Shown here: one piece after another, positions 1 to 7,524 of the stretch | Layout of the letters: each line of letters starts with the position of its first letter | How positions within the stretch are numbered: position 1 is the stretch's first letter | Assembly (NCBI GenBank): GCA_019635695.1 | Contig: JAHBYZ010000017.1 | Coordinates: 1-58,701, forward strand | Length of the DNA stretch: 58,701 nt | From: Rhizobiaceae bacterium | GTDB lineage: Bacteria > Pseudomonadota > Alphaproteobacteria > Rhizobiales > Rhizobiaceae | Direction: 5' to 3' | The notes under the pieces: generated by a model | Told to the model about the DNA's origin: nothing | Database searches by the model: none | What the model saw: the letters and a program-made list of their open reading frames with translations, nothing else | Position numbers and translations under genes: made by a program

Positions 1-8
1 ACCGGAAC

Positions 9-135
9 GAGTCTGGAACGAATCAGCGACGAATCACTGACTCGACCAGATTCTTGTTCTGTTCACCGCAAGATGTTGATTTGAATCAGGATTTCTCACC
101 ACATGCAGAATCGCCCGAGCCTCCGGCGGGGACTC
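9..135. repeat. GANTC cluster with 11-bp iterations
   Basis: Eight GANTC sites start at 9, 20, 31, 39, 49, 83, 108 and 131. The first three close consecutive 11-bp units (3-13, 14-24, 25-35) of the form NGGAACGAATC, so the sites fall about one per helical turn. GANTC is the recognition site of the CcrM cell-cycle methyltransferase in alphaproteobacteria (known biology). In DNA this GC-rich the motif is expected about once per 300 bp. The array may continue upstream of the window. Function is unknown; it could be an origin-like, partition or methylation-sensitive control element. Confidence 0.6.
14..80. repeat. Imperfect direct repeat, copy 1
   Basis: This copy matches 295-361. Both begin with GGAACGAATCRGCGACGAATC and both carry GTTCACCGCAA at the same offset (61-71 here, 342-352 in the second copy). 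The middle is diverged. It contains two of the 11-bp GANTC units. Confidence 0.55.
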
Positions 136-294
136 CACCGACCCGGCGTTAACGTTTCGGCGCGGCGGCCCTGATCCCGCCCGCCAGGCAACGGGGATCT
201 GCGGTCAAACTTATGAAATCATTAGGGAAGATGAACCGGAGATTAAGCGGAGCGCGGTCGGCGGGGCGGCTTTCGTTAACGATGCGGCCAAAGC

Positions 295-361
295 CGGAAC
301 GAATCGGCGACGAATCAGCTTCCGCGCCAGGTTTCCGGTCCGTTCACCGCAACATCTGGTG
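295..361. repeat. Imperfect direct repeat, copy 2
   Basis: Second copy of the repeat at 14-80, with conserved ends and equal internal spacing. It contains GANTC sites at 301 and 312. The rest of 1-633 shows no convincing gene: the open frames there are short, lack ribosome sites and have no recognisable protein features. The region also holds isolated GANTC sites at 418 and 547 and several GTTAAC sequences. Confidence 0.55.
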
Positions 362-633
362 GCTGCCTCGCAGAAGCCGGACTAACCCGCCTTCTACGGA
401 CGCGATGCAACCTATCCGATTCCCGTGTCCGTTAACCTTCCTGCGCCGAAACGGCACATGCAGGTTGCTCCCCCGATCTTCCACAACCTTCTTCGTCGAG
501 CGGGGCGAGGCCTGCCGGATCGAACTTGCCGCAGGGTCAAAACCGTGACTCTGCTGGCGTCAGCCGCCCGGCCCTCGCGCGGCCGGCCGGCGTGCGCCGG
601 TCCATATCGCGATTTGCTCCTATGGAGGGGTCC

Positions 634-1356
634 ATGCAAAAGCGTCTATTCGCCGAATTCCTCGGCACGTTCTGGCTCGTCTTCGGCGGCTGCGGCAGCG
701 CCGTGCTGGCGGCTGCCTTCCCCGATGTCGGCATCGGCCTGCTTGGCGTGTCGCTCGCCTTCGGTCTCACCGTGCTGACGATGGCCTACGCCGTCGGCGG
801 CATTTCGGGCGGGCATTTCAATCCCGCCGTGTCCGTCGGTCTTCTCGCCGCGGGCCGGTTCCCGGCCAAGGATCTGATCCCCTATGTGATCGCCCAGATC
901 GTCGGCGCGGTCGTGGCGGCGGCGGTGCTCTATTTCATCGTCAGCGGCAAGGCGGACTTCGCCGGCGTTGGCGGTTTCGCGTCCAACGGGTATGGCGACG
1001 CGTCGCCCGGCAAGTTCTCCATGGGTGCAGCGCTGGTCATGGAAGTCGTCATGACCTTCATGTTCCTGATGATCATCCTCGGCGCCACCACCGGCCGCGT
1101 GCCGGGAGGCTTCGCGCCGATCGCCATCGGCCTTGCCCTGACTCTGATCCATCTGGTGTCGATCCCGGTGACCAACACGTCGGTCAACCCGGCACGTTCG
1201 CTGGGCGTCGCGGTCTTTGCCGATGGCTGGGCGCTGCAGCAGCTGTGGCTGTTCATCGTCGCACCGATCGTCGGCGCCGCGATCGCCGGCGTGGTGCACA
1301 ACGCGCTGTTCGGCGAAGACCGCGCACAGCTGAGCGGCGCAGTTCCGGCTGAGTAG
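634..1356 (+). CDS. aqpZ: Aquaporin Z (MIP family water channel)
   Basis: A 240-residue inner-membrane channel with six hydrophobic helices and both half-helix NPA boxes (HFNPAVS at residues 61-67 and SVNPARS near residue 187). The selectivity-filter pattern F43, His in LIHL, Thr in NTSVNPARS and Arg after NPA fits water-selective AqpZ rather than a glycerol facilitator. The start at 634 is chosen because GGAGGGG lies just upstream (624-630) and the family begins with a short Met-Lys-Arg N-terminus; a longer open frame upstream has no such support. It is monocistronic and convergent with phbB across a strong hairpin. Confidence 0.93.
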   Translation: MQKRLFAEFLGTFWLVFGGCGSAVLAAAFPDVGIGLLGVSLAFGLTVLTMAYAVGGISGGHFNPAVSVGLLAAGRFPAKDLIPYVIAQIVGAVVAAAVLYFIVSGKADFAGVGGFASNGYGDASPGKFSMGAALVMEVVMTFMFLMIILGATTGRVPGGFAPIAIGLALTLIHLVSIPVTNTSVNPARSLGVAVFADGWALQQLWLFIVAPIVGAAIAGVVHNALFGEDRAQLSGAVPAE

Positions 1357-1365
1357 AGAACGGCG

Positions 1366-1392
1366 CGGAGCGGCGGGCGACCCGCCGCTCCG
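1366..1392. terminator. Bidirectional hairpin between aqpZ and phbB
   Basis: A perfect 12-bp stem (CGGAGCGGCGGG, CGA loop, CCCGCCGCTCCG) lies in the 44-bp gap between convergent stop codons. It is followed on the plus strand by TTTCC. The T-tract is short, so termination efficiency is uncertain. Confidence 0.6.
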
Positions 1393-1400
1393 TTTCCGGC

Positions 1401-2123
<723 letters not shown>

Positions 2124-2200
2124 GAAAATCTCCTCCTCGCTTGTGCGGAGGGCGGTCCGGTTCTCTGCCGTGATCCGCCTTCCGTGGTTCCTGTTCGGCC

Positions 2201-3388
2201 CTAGTTCACCGCCTCGACGCACATCGCCACGCCCATACCGCCGCCGATGCACAGCGTCGCGAGACCCTTCTTCGCGCCACGACGGCGCATCTCGTAGACC
2301 AGCGTGTTGAACACACGCGCGCCCGAAGCGCCGATCGGGTGGCCGATGGCGATGGCGCCGCCGTTGACGTTCACGATGTCCGGGTTCCAACCCATGTCCT
2401 TGTTCACCGCGCAGGCCTGCGCGGCGAAGGCCTCGTTGGCCTCTACCAGATCGAGGTCGTCGACCTTCCAGCCGGCTTTGGCGAGCGCCTTGCGCGAGGC
2501 GGGAATCGGCCCGGTGCCCATGATCTGCGGGTCGACGCCGGCGGTCGCCCACGACACGATGCGCACCAGTGGGGTGATGCCGCGCTTGGCCGCTTCCGCT
2601 TCCGTCATCAGCACCACGGCCGCGGCTCCGTCATTGATGCCGGAGGCATTGGCGGCGGTCACCGTGCCTTCCTTGTCGAAGGCCGGCTTGAGCTTGGCCA
2701 TGGCCTCCAGCGTCGCGCCGTGGCGAATGTATTCGTCCTGGTCCACCACGACGTCGCCCTTGCGGGTCTTCAGCGTGACCGGCACGATCTCGTCCTTGAA
2801 GCGGCCGGCCTTCTGCGCGGCTTCCGCCTTGTTCTGCGAAGCGACCGCGAAGGCGTCCTGCACGTCGCGCGACAGCTGCCACTGGCGGGCGATGTTCTCC
2901 GCCGTGTTGCCCATATGGTAGCCGTAGAAGGCGTCGGTCAGGCCATCCTTCAGCATCGTGTCGACGAGCTTGACGTCGCCCATCTTCACGCCGCCGCGCA
3001 GATACTGCGCGTGCGGCGCCATCGACATGGATTCCTGCCCGCCGGCAACGATGATCGAGGCGTCGCCGGTGGCGATCTGCTGCATGCCGACTGCAATCGA
3101 GCGCAGGCCCGAGCCGCAGAGCTGGTTCAGGCCCCAGGAAGTCGCCTCGTCCGGAATGCCGGCCGCGCGCGCGGCCTGCCGCGCCGGGTTCTGGCCCTGT
3201 CCGGCGGCGAGGATCTGGCCCAGGATCACCTCGTCGACTTCCTTCGCATCGACACCGGCGCGCTCCAGCGCGGCCTTGATCGCCACCGCGCCGAGCACGT
3301 GGGCCGGCGTCTCTGCGAAGGCGCCGTTGAACGAGCCGACGGGCGTGCGCGCCGCGCCGGCGATGACGATGGACTGGGCATTGGCCAT
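2201..3388 (-). CDS. phbA: Acetyl-CoA acetyltransferase (beta-ketothiolase)
   Basis: A 395-residue biosynthetic thiolase that condenses two acetyl-CoA to acetoacetyl-CoA. The nucleophile Cys91 sits in NQLCGSGL, His350 in GHPIGASG and Cys380 in CIGGGMG, the complete thiolase triad at expected positions. The length is standard for PhaA. It is the first gene of phbAB and is transcribed divergently from phaR, the PHB-responsive repressor, across a 284-bp intergenic region. No PHA synthase (phaC) is in the window, as is usual in rhizobia where phaC is elsewhere. Confidence 0.96.
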   Translation of the reverse strand: MANAQSIVIAGAARTPVGSFNGAFAETPAHVLGAVAIKAALERAGVDAKEVDEVILGQILAAGQGQNPARQAARAAGIPDEATSWGLNQLCGSGLRSIAVGMQQIATGDASIIVAGGQESMSMAPHAQYLRGGVKMGDVKLVDTMLKDGLTDAFYGYHMGNTAENIARQWQLSRDVQDAFAVASQNKAEAAQKAGRFKDEIVPVTLKTRKGDVVVDQDEYIRHGATLEAMAKLKPAFDKEGTVTAANASGINDGAAAVVLMTEAEAAKRGITPLVRIVSWATAGVDPQIMGTGPIPASRKALAKAGWKVDDLDLVEANEAFAAQACAVNKDMGWNPDIVNVNGGAIAIGHPIGASGARVFNTLVYEMRRRGAKKGLATLCIGGGMGVAMCVEAVN

Positions 3389-3672
3389 GAGACGAACTCC
3401 CTGATCATGCCGCCATCCGTGCGGCGGCTGGGTTTGTCCCGTATCTGGCCACTTCCGGCCTTGCTGTCAAAGCCGTTTTGCACTGCGGCATGCCGGTGCG
3501 GAAACCTCTGCAGGCGCATTTAGCCCCATATCGCGCTGCGGCAACCGGCCCTTCCGCACCGCACAAAGTGCTTTCATTTCAGTTGGTTTTGCGCAATCCT
3601 GCCTCAATTGCCCAAGGAAACGGCCGTAGAAACAGGCCGACCAGGCACGGATGGGGTGTTGGGAGGAACGCG
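3389..3672. promoter_or_regulatory. phbAB / phaR divergent control region
   Basis: This 284-bp gap carries the promoters of phbAB (-) and phaR (+). It holds several TGC/GCA-rich elements of the kind bound by PhaR, including the palindrome TTGCGCAA at 3589-3596 and TGC-rich repeats around 3478-3545. Assigning a PhaR operator here is inference from family behaviour (PhaR autoregulates and binds TGC-rich DNA). No single site is decisive by eye. Confidence 0.4.
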
Positions 3673-4275
3673 ATGCCCGCCAAGGACGAACCGGTCGTCA
3701 TCAAGAAATACGCCAACCGGCGCCTCTACAACACCGGCACGTCCACCTACGTCACGCTTGAGGATCTCGCCGAGATGGTGAAGCGCGGCGAGGACTTCAC
3801 CGTGCAGGACGCCAAGTCCGGCGACGACATCACGCACTCGGTGCTCACCCAGATCATCTTCGAGCTGGAGAACAAGGATGGGCAGAACATGCTGCCGATC
3901 CCGTTCCTGCGCCAGCTGATCTCCTTCTACGGCGACCAGATGCAGATGGTGGTGCCGAGTTTTCTCGAACAGTCGATGATGGCCTTCGCCAAGGAGCAGG
4001 AGCGCTTCCGCGAGCAGATGAAGGACGCCTTCGGCAAGAACCCGATGGACGTGATGTCCACCGCGCCGCTCAAGGCCTTCGAGGAGCAGGCGCGGCGCAA
4101 TGTCGAGCTGTTCCAGAACGCCATGCGCATGTTCACGCCGTTCCCCACCGCTCCGGAGACGGGGGGCGCGGATGCCGGCAGCGGCCAGAGGGAGGCGGCC
4201 GGCGACGATCTTTCGGAACTGCGCGAGCAGATCGCCGCCATGCAGCGCAAGATCGACTCCATGGGTCGCCGCTGA
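3673..4275 (+). CDS. phaR: Polyhydroxyalkanoate synthesis repressor PhaR
   Basis: A 200-residue regulator. The N-terminal PHB/PHA accumulation DNA-binding domain is unmistakable (IKKYANRRLYNTGTSTYVTLEDLAEMV starts at residue 10). The following accumulation-regulator domain includes DITHSVLTQIIFE. The C-terminus is a polar helix with coiled-coil character (DDLSELREQIAAMQRKIDSM). PhaR binds nascent PHB and represses phasin genes and its own gene. The start is set by GGGAGGA at 3661-3667; the longer open frame is untranslated leader. The divergent arrangement with phbAB suits its role. Confidence 0.95.
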   Translation: MPAKDEPVVIKKYANRRLYNTGTSTYVTLEDLAEMVKRGEDFTVQDAKSGDDITHSVLTQIIFELENKDGQNMLPIPFLRQLISFYGDQMQMVVPSFLEQSMMAFAKEQERFREQMKDAFGKNPMDVMSTAPLKAFEEQARRNVELFQNAMRMFTPFPTAPETGGADAGSGQREAAGDDLSELREQIAAMQRKIDSMGRR

Positions 4276-4282
4276 TCTCGCC

Positions 4283-4705
4283 ATGACGACCGGACGCGTC
4301 GTCGCCATCCTGCTGGTCTTCCTCGTCTTCGGGCCGGCGCTCGGCGCTGTCGCGATCGGCATTCTGGGCACGCTGTCGCTGCCGTTCCTGCCGGCTCAGC
4401 TTCCACGCGGCTTCTCGGCGGCTCTGGCGGTCGCCCTGATGCTGCCGGTCAGCTACATGGCCGGCGGCATGCAGGCGCTGATAGCCGGCGGCGTGACCAC
4501 GCTGGCGCTGAAGCGCGGCCGGTCGCCCTGGCTGCCCGTCCTCGTCGTCGCGGCGCTTTCCGCCATCGGATTCGTTTTCTACGCGGGCATGTTCGACGAG
4601 TCGGCGCCGGCCTTCATCGTCGCCCACGTCGTCTCGGCGGCGGCGTGCCTCGGCATCTGCGCGCCGTTCGGCCTGCTTTTACCCTCGCCCCCGGCATCGG
4701 CCTAG
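4283..4705 (+). CDS. Small integral membrane protein, unknown function
   Basis: A 140-residue protein starting 7 bp after the phaR stop, so probably co-transcribed with it. It shows about four hydrophobic helices (residues 5-30, 45-62, 80-100 and 108-130) separated by short polar turns. No known motif was recognised. There is no strong ribosome-binding site, which fits translational coupling to phaR. A PHB-related role is only suggested by position. Confidence 0.7.
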   Translation: MTTGRVVAILLVFLVFGPALGAVAIGILGTLSLPFLPAQLPRGFSAALAVALMLPVSYMAGGMQALIAGGVTTLALKRGRSPWLPVLVVAALSAIGFVFYAGMFDESAPAFIVAHVVSAAACLGICAPFGLLLPSPPASA

Positions 4706-4717
4706 GACGACAGTCCG

Positions 4718-5119
4718 TCAGCGGATGCTGATGTCGCGGCCGGCAGCCCTGAGCGACACCGAGAAGCCGGCCAGCACGTCGATCAGCGCAATGAAACCGA
4801 GCACGAAGAACAGGCTGGAGGCCGCGCCCTGCACCAGCAGGAACTCGACGATGAACAGCACCAGCACGGCCAGCGACAGCATGTGATCGACCACCGAAAC
4901 GTTGCTGGTGCGGGTCGACTTCAGCACTTCTATGAAGAGCAGCGCCAGCGCGATCACGACCATCAGGTCGGCGAGCGTCATCGACCATGTGCCACCCGAC
5001 AGCATCGGCAGCGAGAACAGCACGTCGCCCCACGGATTGCCCTCGCCGCCGAACAACCCGACGAGCCCGAGATTGTAGAGCACGAAAGGGACGATCATCA
5101 GCGGAAGATGGGCAAGCAT
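4718..5119 (-). CDS. Small integral membrane protein, unknown function
   Basis: A 133-residue hydrophobic protein with four predicted membrane spans (about residues 4-24, 45-66, 75-97 and 99-122) and a short basic tail. The start (MLAHLPLMIVP) is chosen over an upstream Met because GAGGAG lies about 8 bases before it. It is convergent with the preceding gene and downstream of rpmF, but separated from rpmF by a terminator. The family was not recognised. Confidence 0.72.
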   Translation of the reverse strand: MLAHLPLMIVPFVLYNLGLVGLFGGEGNPWGDVLFSLPMLSGGTWSMTLADLMVVIALALLFIEVLKSTRTSNVSVVDHMLSLAVLVLFIVEFLLVQGAASSLFFVLGFIALIDVLAGFSVSLRAAGRDISIR

Positions 5120-5180
5120 CGCGGGGCTCCTCGGAGACGCCATGTGAGACGGCCGGGCGCAGGCCGTCAAGCAGGCGCGC

Positions 5181-5212
5181 AAAAGCAAAGGACCGGCCAC
5201 AAGGCCGGTCCC
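5181..5212 (-). terminator. Rho-independent terminator of rpmF
   Basis: On the minus strand an 8-bp GC stem (GACCGGCC/GGCCGGTC, tetraloop TTGT, extended by one G-C pair) is followed by CTTTGCTTTT. It lies 38 bp past the rpmF stop. Confidence 0.75.
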
Positions 5213-5249
5213 GTGCAAATCTGCGCTGTGGCCGGTGGGCCGGAAAGCC

Positions 5250-5432
5250 TCAGCCTTCCTTGGGCTCCAGCACCTGGCGGCCGCGATACATGCCGGTCTT
5301 CAGGTCGATGTGGTGCGGACGGCGCATCTCGCCGGAATTCTTGTCCTCGACATAGGTCGGCGCCTTCAGCGCGTCGGCCGAGCGGCGCATGCCGCGCTTG
5401 GACGGCGAGGTCTTTCTTTTGGGTACGGCCAC
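5250..5432 (-). CDS. rpmF: 50S ribosomal protein L32
   Basis: A 60-residue L32p protein beginning [18 protein letters not shown], with the conserved PHHID segment near residue 40. The alphaproteobacterial form lacks the zinc-binding cysteine pairs seen in many other bacteria. The start codon is GTG (5430-5432), required to give the canonical MAVPKRK N-terminus, with TTGGAG 7 bases upstream. It is monocistronic with its own terminator and a likely promoter 93 bp upstream. Confidence 0.97.
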   Translation of the reverse strand: MAVPKRKTSPSKRGMRRSADALKAPTYVEDKNSGEMRRPHHIDLKTGMYRGRQVLEPKEG

Positions 5433-5524
5433 GGAACTGCTCCAATCTTGCTGCCGCCGGTCTCACGCTTCGCCAGCCCGGCGGGCGGCGTTGCGGCGGC
5501 GAACTTCCCTGAAAGTCGGGTGCC

Positions 5525-5530
5525 TATATA
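5525..5530 (-). promoter_or_regulatory. Candidate -10 element of rpmF
   Basis: TATATA followed by GGC on the minus strand lies about 93 bp upstream of the rpmF GTG. A TATATAGG-type -10 is common before translation genes in rhizobia. No good -35 match is visible at 17 bp, so this is tentative. Confidence 0.4.
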
Positions 5531-5600
5531 CGAGGTGCGCAGCTTTTGCCAGCGGGAACCGCGAATTTTTCGCCGCACCGCCGCCGGCTGCTGTTGCAGG

Positions 5601-5667
5601 CACACCCCGGCTTACTTCAGGCACCCCCGGCTTACTTCAGGCACCCCCCGCTTACTTCAGGCACCCA
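5601..5667. repeat. 20-bp tandem repeat spanning the mtgA stop codon
   Basis: Three near-identical units of exactly 20 bp (5601-5620, 5621-5640, 5641-5660) plus a partial fourth. The core on the plus strand is CTTACTTCAGGCACC. Each unit contains the minus-strand TAA stop (5652-5654, 5632-5634, 5612-5614). Because 20 is not a multiple of 3, the three stops cover all three reading frames. The unit appears to be an amplification of the last codons and stop of mtgA. Confidence 0.8.
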
Positions 5668-6407
5668 TTGTAGCCGCCCGCCTTCTCCGCACGCGCCTGC
5701 ACTATTGTGGCCAGCCGGTTCATCGCGGGGCTGGGCTTGGCGGGGTTGCGCGTGCGCGGACTGGGCAGCGTGACGGCCAGCAACGCGGCCTGCCGCGACG
5801 TAAGGTCCTTGGCCGCACGGCCGAAATGGTGCTGAGCGGCGGCCTCGGCGCCGTAAACGTTCGGGCCCCACTCGGCGATGTTGAGATAGATCTCCATAAC
5901 CCGCCGCTTCGGCAGCACGAAGTCGAACCACACCGCCAGCGGCACCTCCAGCGCTTTGCGCACGTAGGAGCGGCCGTGCCAGAGGAACAGGTTCTTGACC
6001 GTCTGCATGGGGATGGTCGAGGCGCCTCGCGAGCCCTCGCCCGAGAGGATCTCCTCGATCACCAGGTTCATCGCGCCCCAGTCGACGCCGCCATGGCTGC
6101 AGAAGCGGCCGTCCTCGGACATCATCACCGAGTTGGCGATGCGCTCGCCCATGTCGTCGAGGGCGGTCCATTGCCGGTCGTAGCCCTTGAGCATGACGAC
6201 ATCGGCGAGCATCAGGTTGGAAACGGGTCTGACCACCGGAATGGCGTAGAACAGCGTGAGCGCCAGCGGCAACGCGCCGAGCGCCACGACGGCGACGAAG
6301 GCGTAGCGCAGAAGCCGCGCAGCCGTACCGCGCCGGGAGCCACGCCGTGCCCGCCGGCCGGCGCCCGCGCGCACCCGCCTGTCTTCAGCGTCGATAGCCG
6401 GTTCCAT
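5652..6407 (-). CDS. mtgA: Monofunctional peptidoglycan glycosyltransferase
   Basis: A 251-residue GT51 enzyme polymerising lipid II glycan strands at the inner membrane. It has an Arg-rich cytoplasmic N-terminus (residues 10-35), a membrane anchor at about 36-58, and the GT51 motifs [11 protein letters not shown] (catalytic Glu98), [20 protein letters not shown] and NIAEWG in order. The length is typical. The stop lies inside a 20-bp tandem repeat. It is divergent from ispA across 86 bp. The start is the first ATG of the frame; no strong ribosome site is visible. Confidence 0.95.
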   Translation of the reverse strand: MEPAIDAEDRRVRAGAGRRARRGSRRGTAARLLRYAFVAVVALGALPLALTLFYAIPVVRPVSNLMLADVVMLKGYDRQWTALDDMGERIANSVMMSEDGRFCSHGGVDWGAMNLVIEEILSGEGSRGASTIPMQTVKNLFLWHGRSYVRKALEVPLAVWFDFVLPKRRVMEIYLNIAEWGPNVYGAEAAAQHHFGRAAKDLTSRQAALLAVTLPSPRTRNPAKPSPAMNRLATIVQARAEKAGGYNGCLK

Positions 6408-6493
6408 GCCGCCGCTTTTTTGTGTCGAACAATCGCAATACCGGGCATGGCCCCGCCATGCAAATGCCGTAAGCTTGACCGACCGCCTCGAAT

Positions 6494-7423
6494 GTGGCCA
6501 ACGCTGCCGCCATGAAGGGCGACGAAGCCGACCATTTCACCGCCGCGCTGGCTGCCGCGGCGAGGCGCGTCGAGCAGCGGCTCGATGCGCTGCTCGCCAT
6601 CCATCCGCAGCGCGGCGAGATCGCCCGACCGGAACGGCTGCTCGCCGCAATGCGCCACGGGGTGCTCAACGGCGGCAAGCGCTTTCGTCCTTTCCTCGTG
6701 CTGGAGAGCGCGGCCCTGTTCGGCGCCGAACCCGCGGCCGCGATGGACGTTGCCGCGGCGCTCGAATGCATCCACTGTTACTCGCTGGTGCACGACGACT
6801 TGCCGGCGATGGACGACGACGATCTGCGCCGCGGCCGGCCGACGGTGCACCGCGCCTATGACGAGGCGACGGCGATCCTCGCCGGCGACGCGCTGCTGAC
6901 GCTGGCTTTCGACATCGTGGCCGCAGTCGAGCTGCCGGCCGAGCGCCGCGTGGCGCTTGTCTCCATGCTGGCGCGCGCCGCCGGGCTGGGCGGCATGGCC
7001 GGAGGCCAGATGCTCGATCTTGCGGCGGAACGGGACGCGCCCGACGAGGCCGGCATCATCCGCCTGCAGGCGATGAAGACCGGCGCGCTGATCCGCTTCG
7101 CCTGCGAGGCCGGCCCGGTGATCGCGGGCGCTTCGGGCGAGCACCGCGAACGGCTTGCCGCTTTCGGTGAGGCGATCGGGCTGGCCTTCCAGCTCGCCGA
7201 CGACCTGCTCGACCTGACGGCAAGCGCGGAGACGATGGGCAAGGCGACGGGCAAGGATGCCGCCGCCGGCAAGGCGACGCTTGCCGCCCTGCACGGGCCG
7301 GACTGGACGCGGCGGCAGCTCGCCGGGCTCGTCGCACAGGCGCGCGAGCTGCTTGCGCCCTATGGCGACGGCGCGGCGCTGCTTTCGGCCGCCGCCCGCT
7401 TCGTGGCCGACCGGCGGTCCTGA
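6494..7423 (+). CDS. ispA: Farnesyl/geranylgeranyl diphosphate synthase
   Basis: A 309-residue trans-isoprenyl diphosphate synthase. The substrate-binding GGKRFRP is at residues 60-66. The first Asp-rich motif [15 protein letters not shown] starts at residue 100, and the second is LADDLLD near residue 235. The two residues between the Asps of the first motif and the overall length fit short-chain bacterial IspA-type enzymes, which supply C15/C20 for ubiquinone and undecaprenyl synthesis. Exact chain length cannot be read from sequence. An alternative start is the Met at 6512; neither has a clear ribosome site. Confidence 0.9.
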   Translation: MANAAAMKGDEADHFTAALAAAARRVEQRLDALLAIHPQRGEIARPERLLAAMRHGVLNGGKRFRPFLVLESAALFGAEPAAAMDVAAALECIHCYSLVHDDLPAMDDDDLRRGRPTVHRAYDEATAILAGDALLTLAFDIVAAVELPAERRVALVSMLARAAGLGGMAGGQMLDLAAERDAPDEAGIIRLQAMKTGALIRFACEAGPVIAGASGEHRERLAAFGEAIGLAFQLADDLLDLTASAETMGKATGKDAAAGKATLAALHGPDWTRRQLAGLVAQARELLAPYGDGAALLSAAARFVADRRS

Positions 7424-7439
7424 CGACCGCAGCGCAGCA

Positions 7440-7454
7440 TTAAGCACGGCTTAA
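7440..7454. promoter_or_regulatory. CtrA box upstream of hybrid histidine kinase
   Basis: TTAAGCACGGCTTAA is an exact TTAA-N7-TTAA, the full CtrA recognition pattern. It sits 71 bp before the kinase start and 17 bp after the ispA stop. CtrA is the cell-cycle master regulator of alphaproteobacteria. That CtrA binds here is inference. Confidence 0.6.
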
Positions 7455-7524
7455 TTCGATTGCTCGATATTGATCGGGTTTATCGTGTCTGTTGCGTCCG
7501 TTGCGTACCGGAGTACCCGCGTCA

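Noticed and set aside
213..548. A 111-codon open frame upstream of aqpZ
   Set aside because: No ribosome site, Arg/Ser/Pro-rich composition, overlaps the direct repeats, and no protein features.
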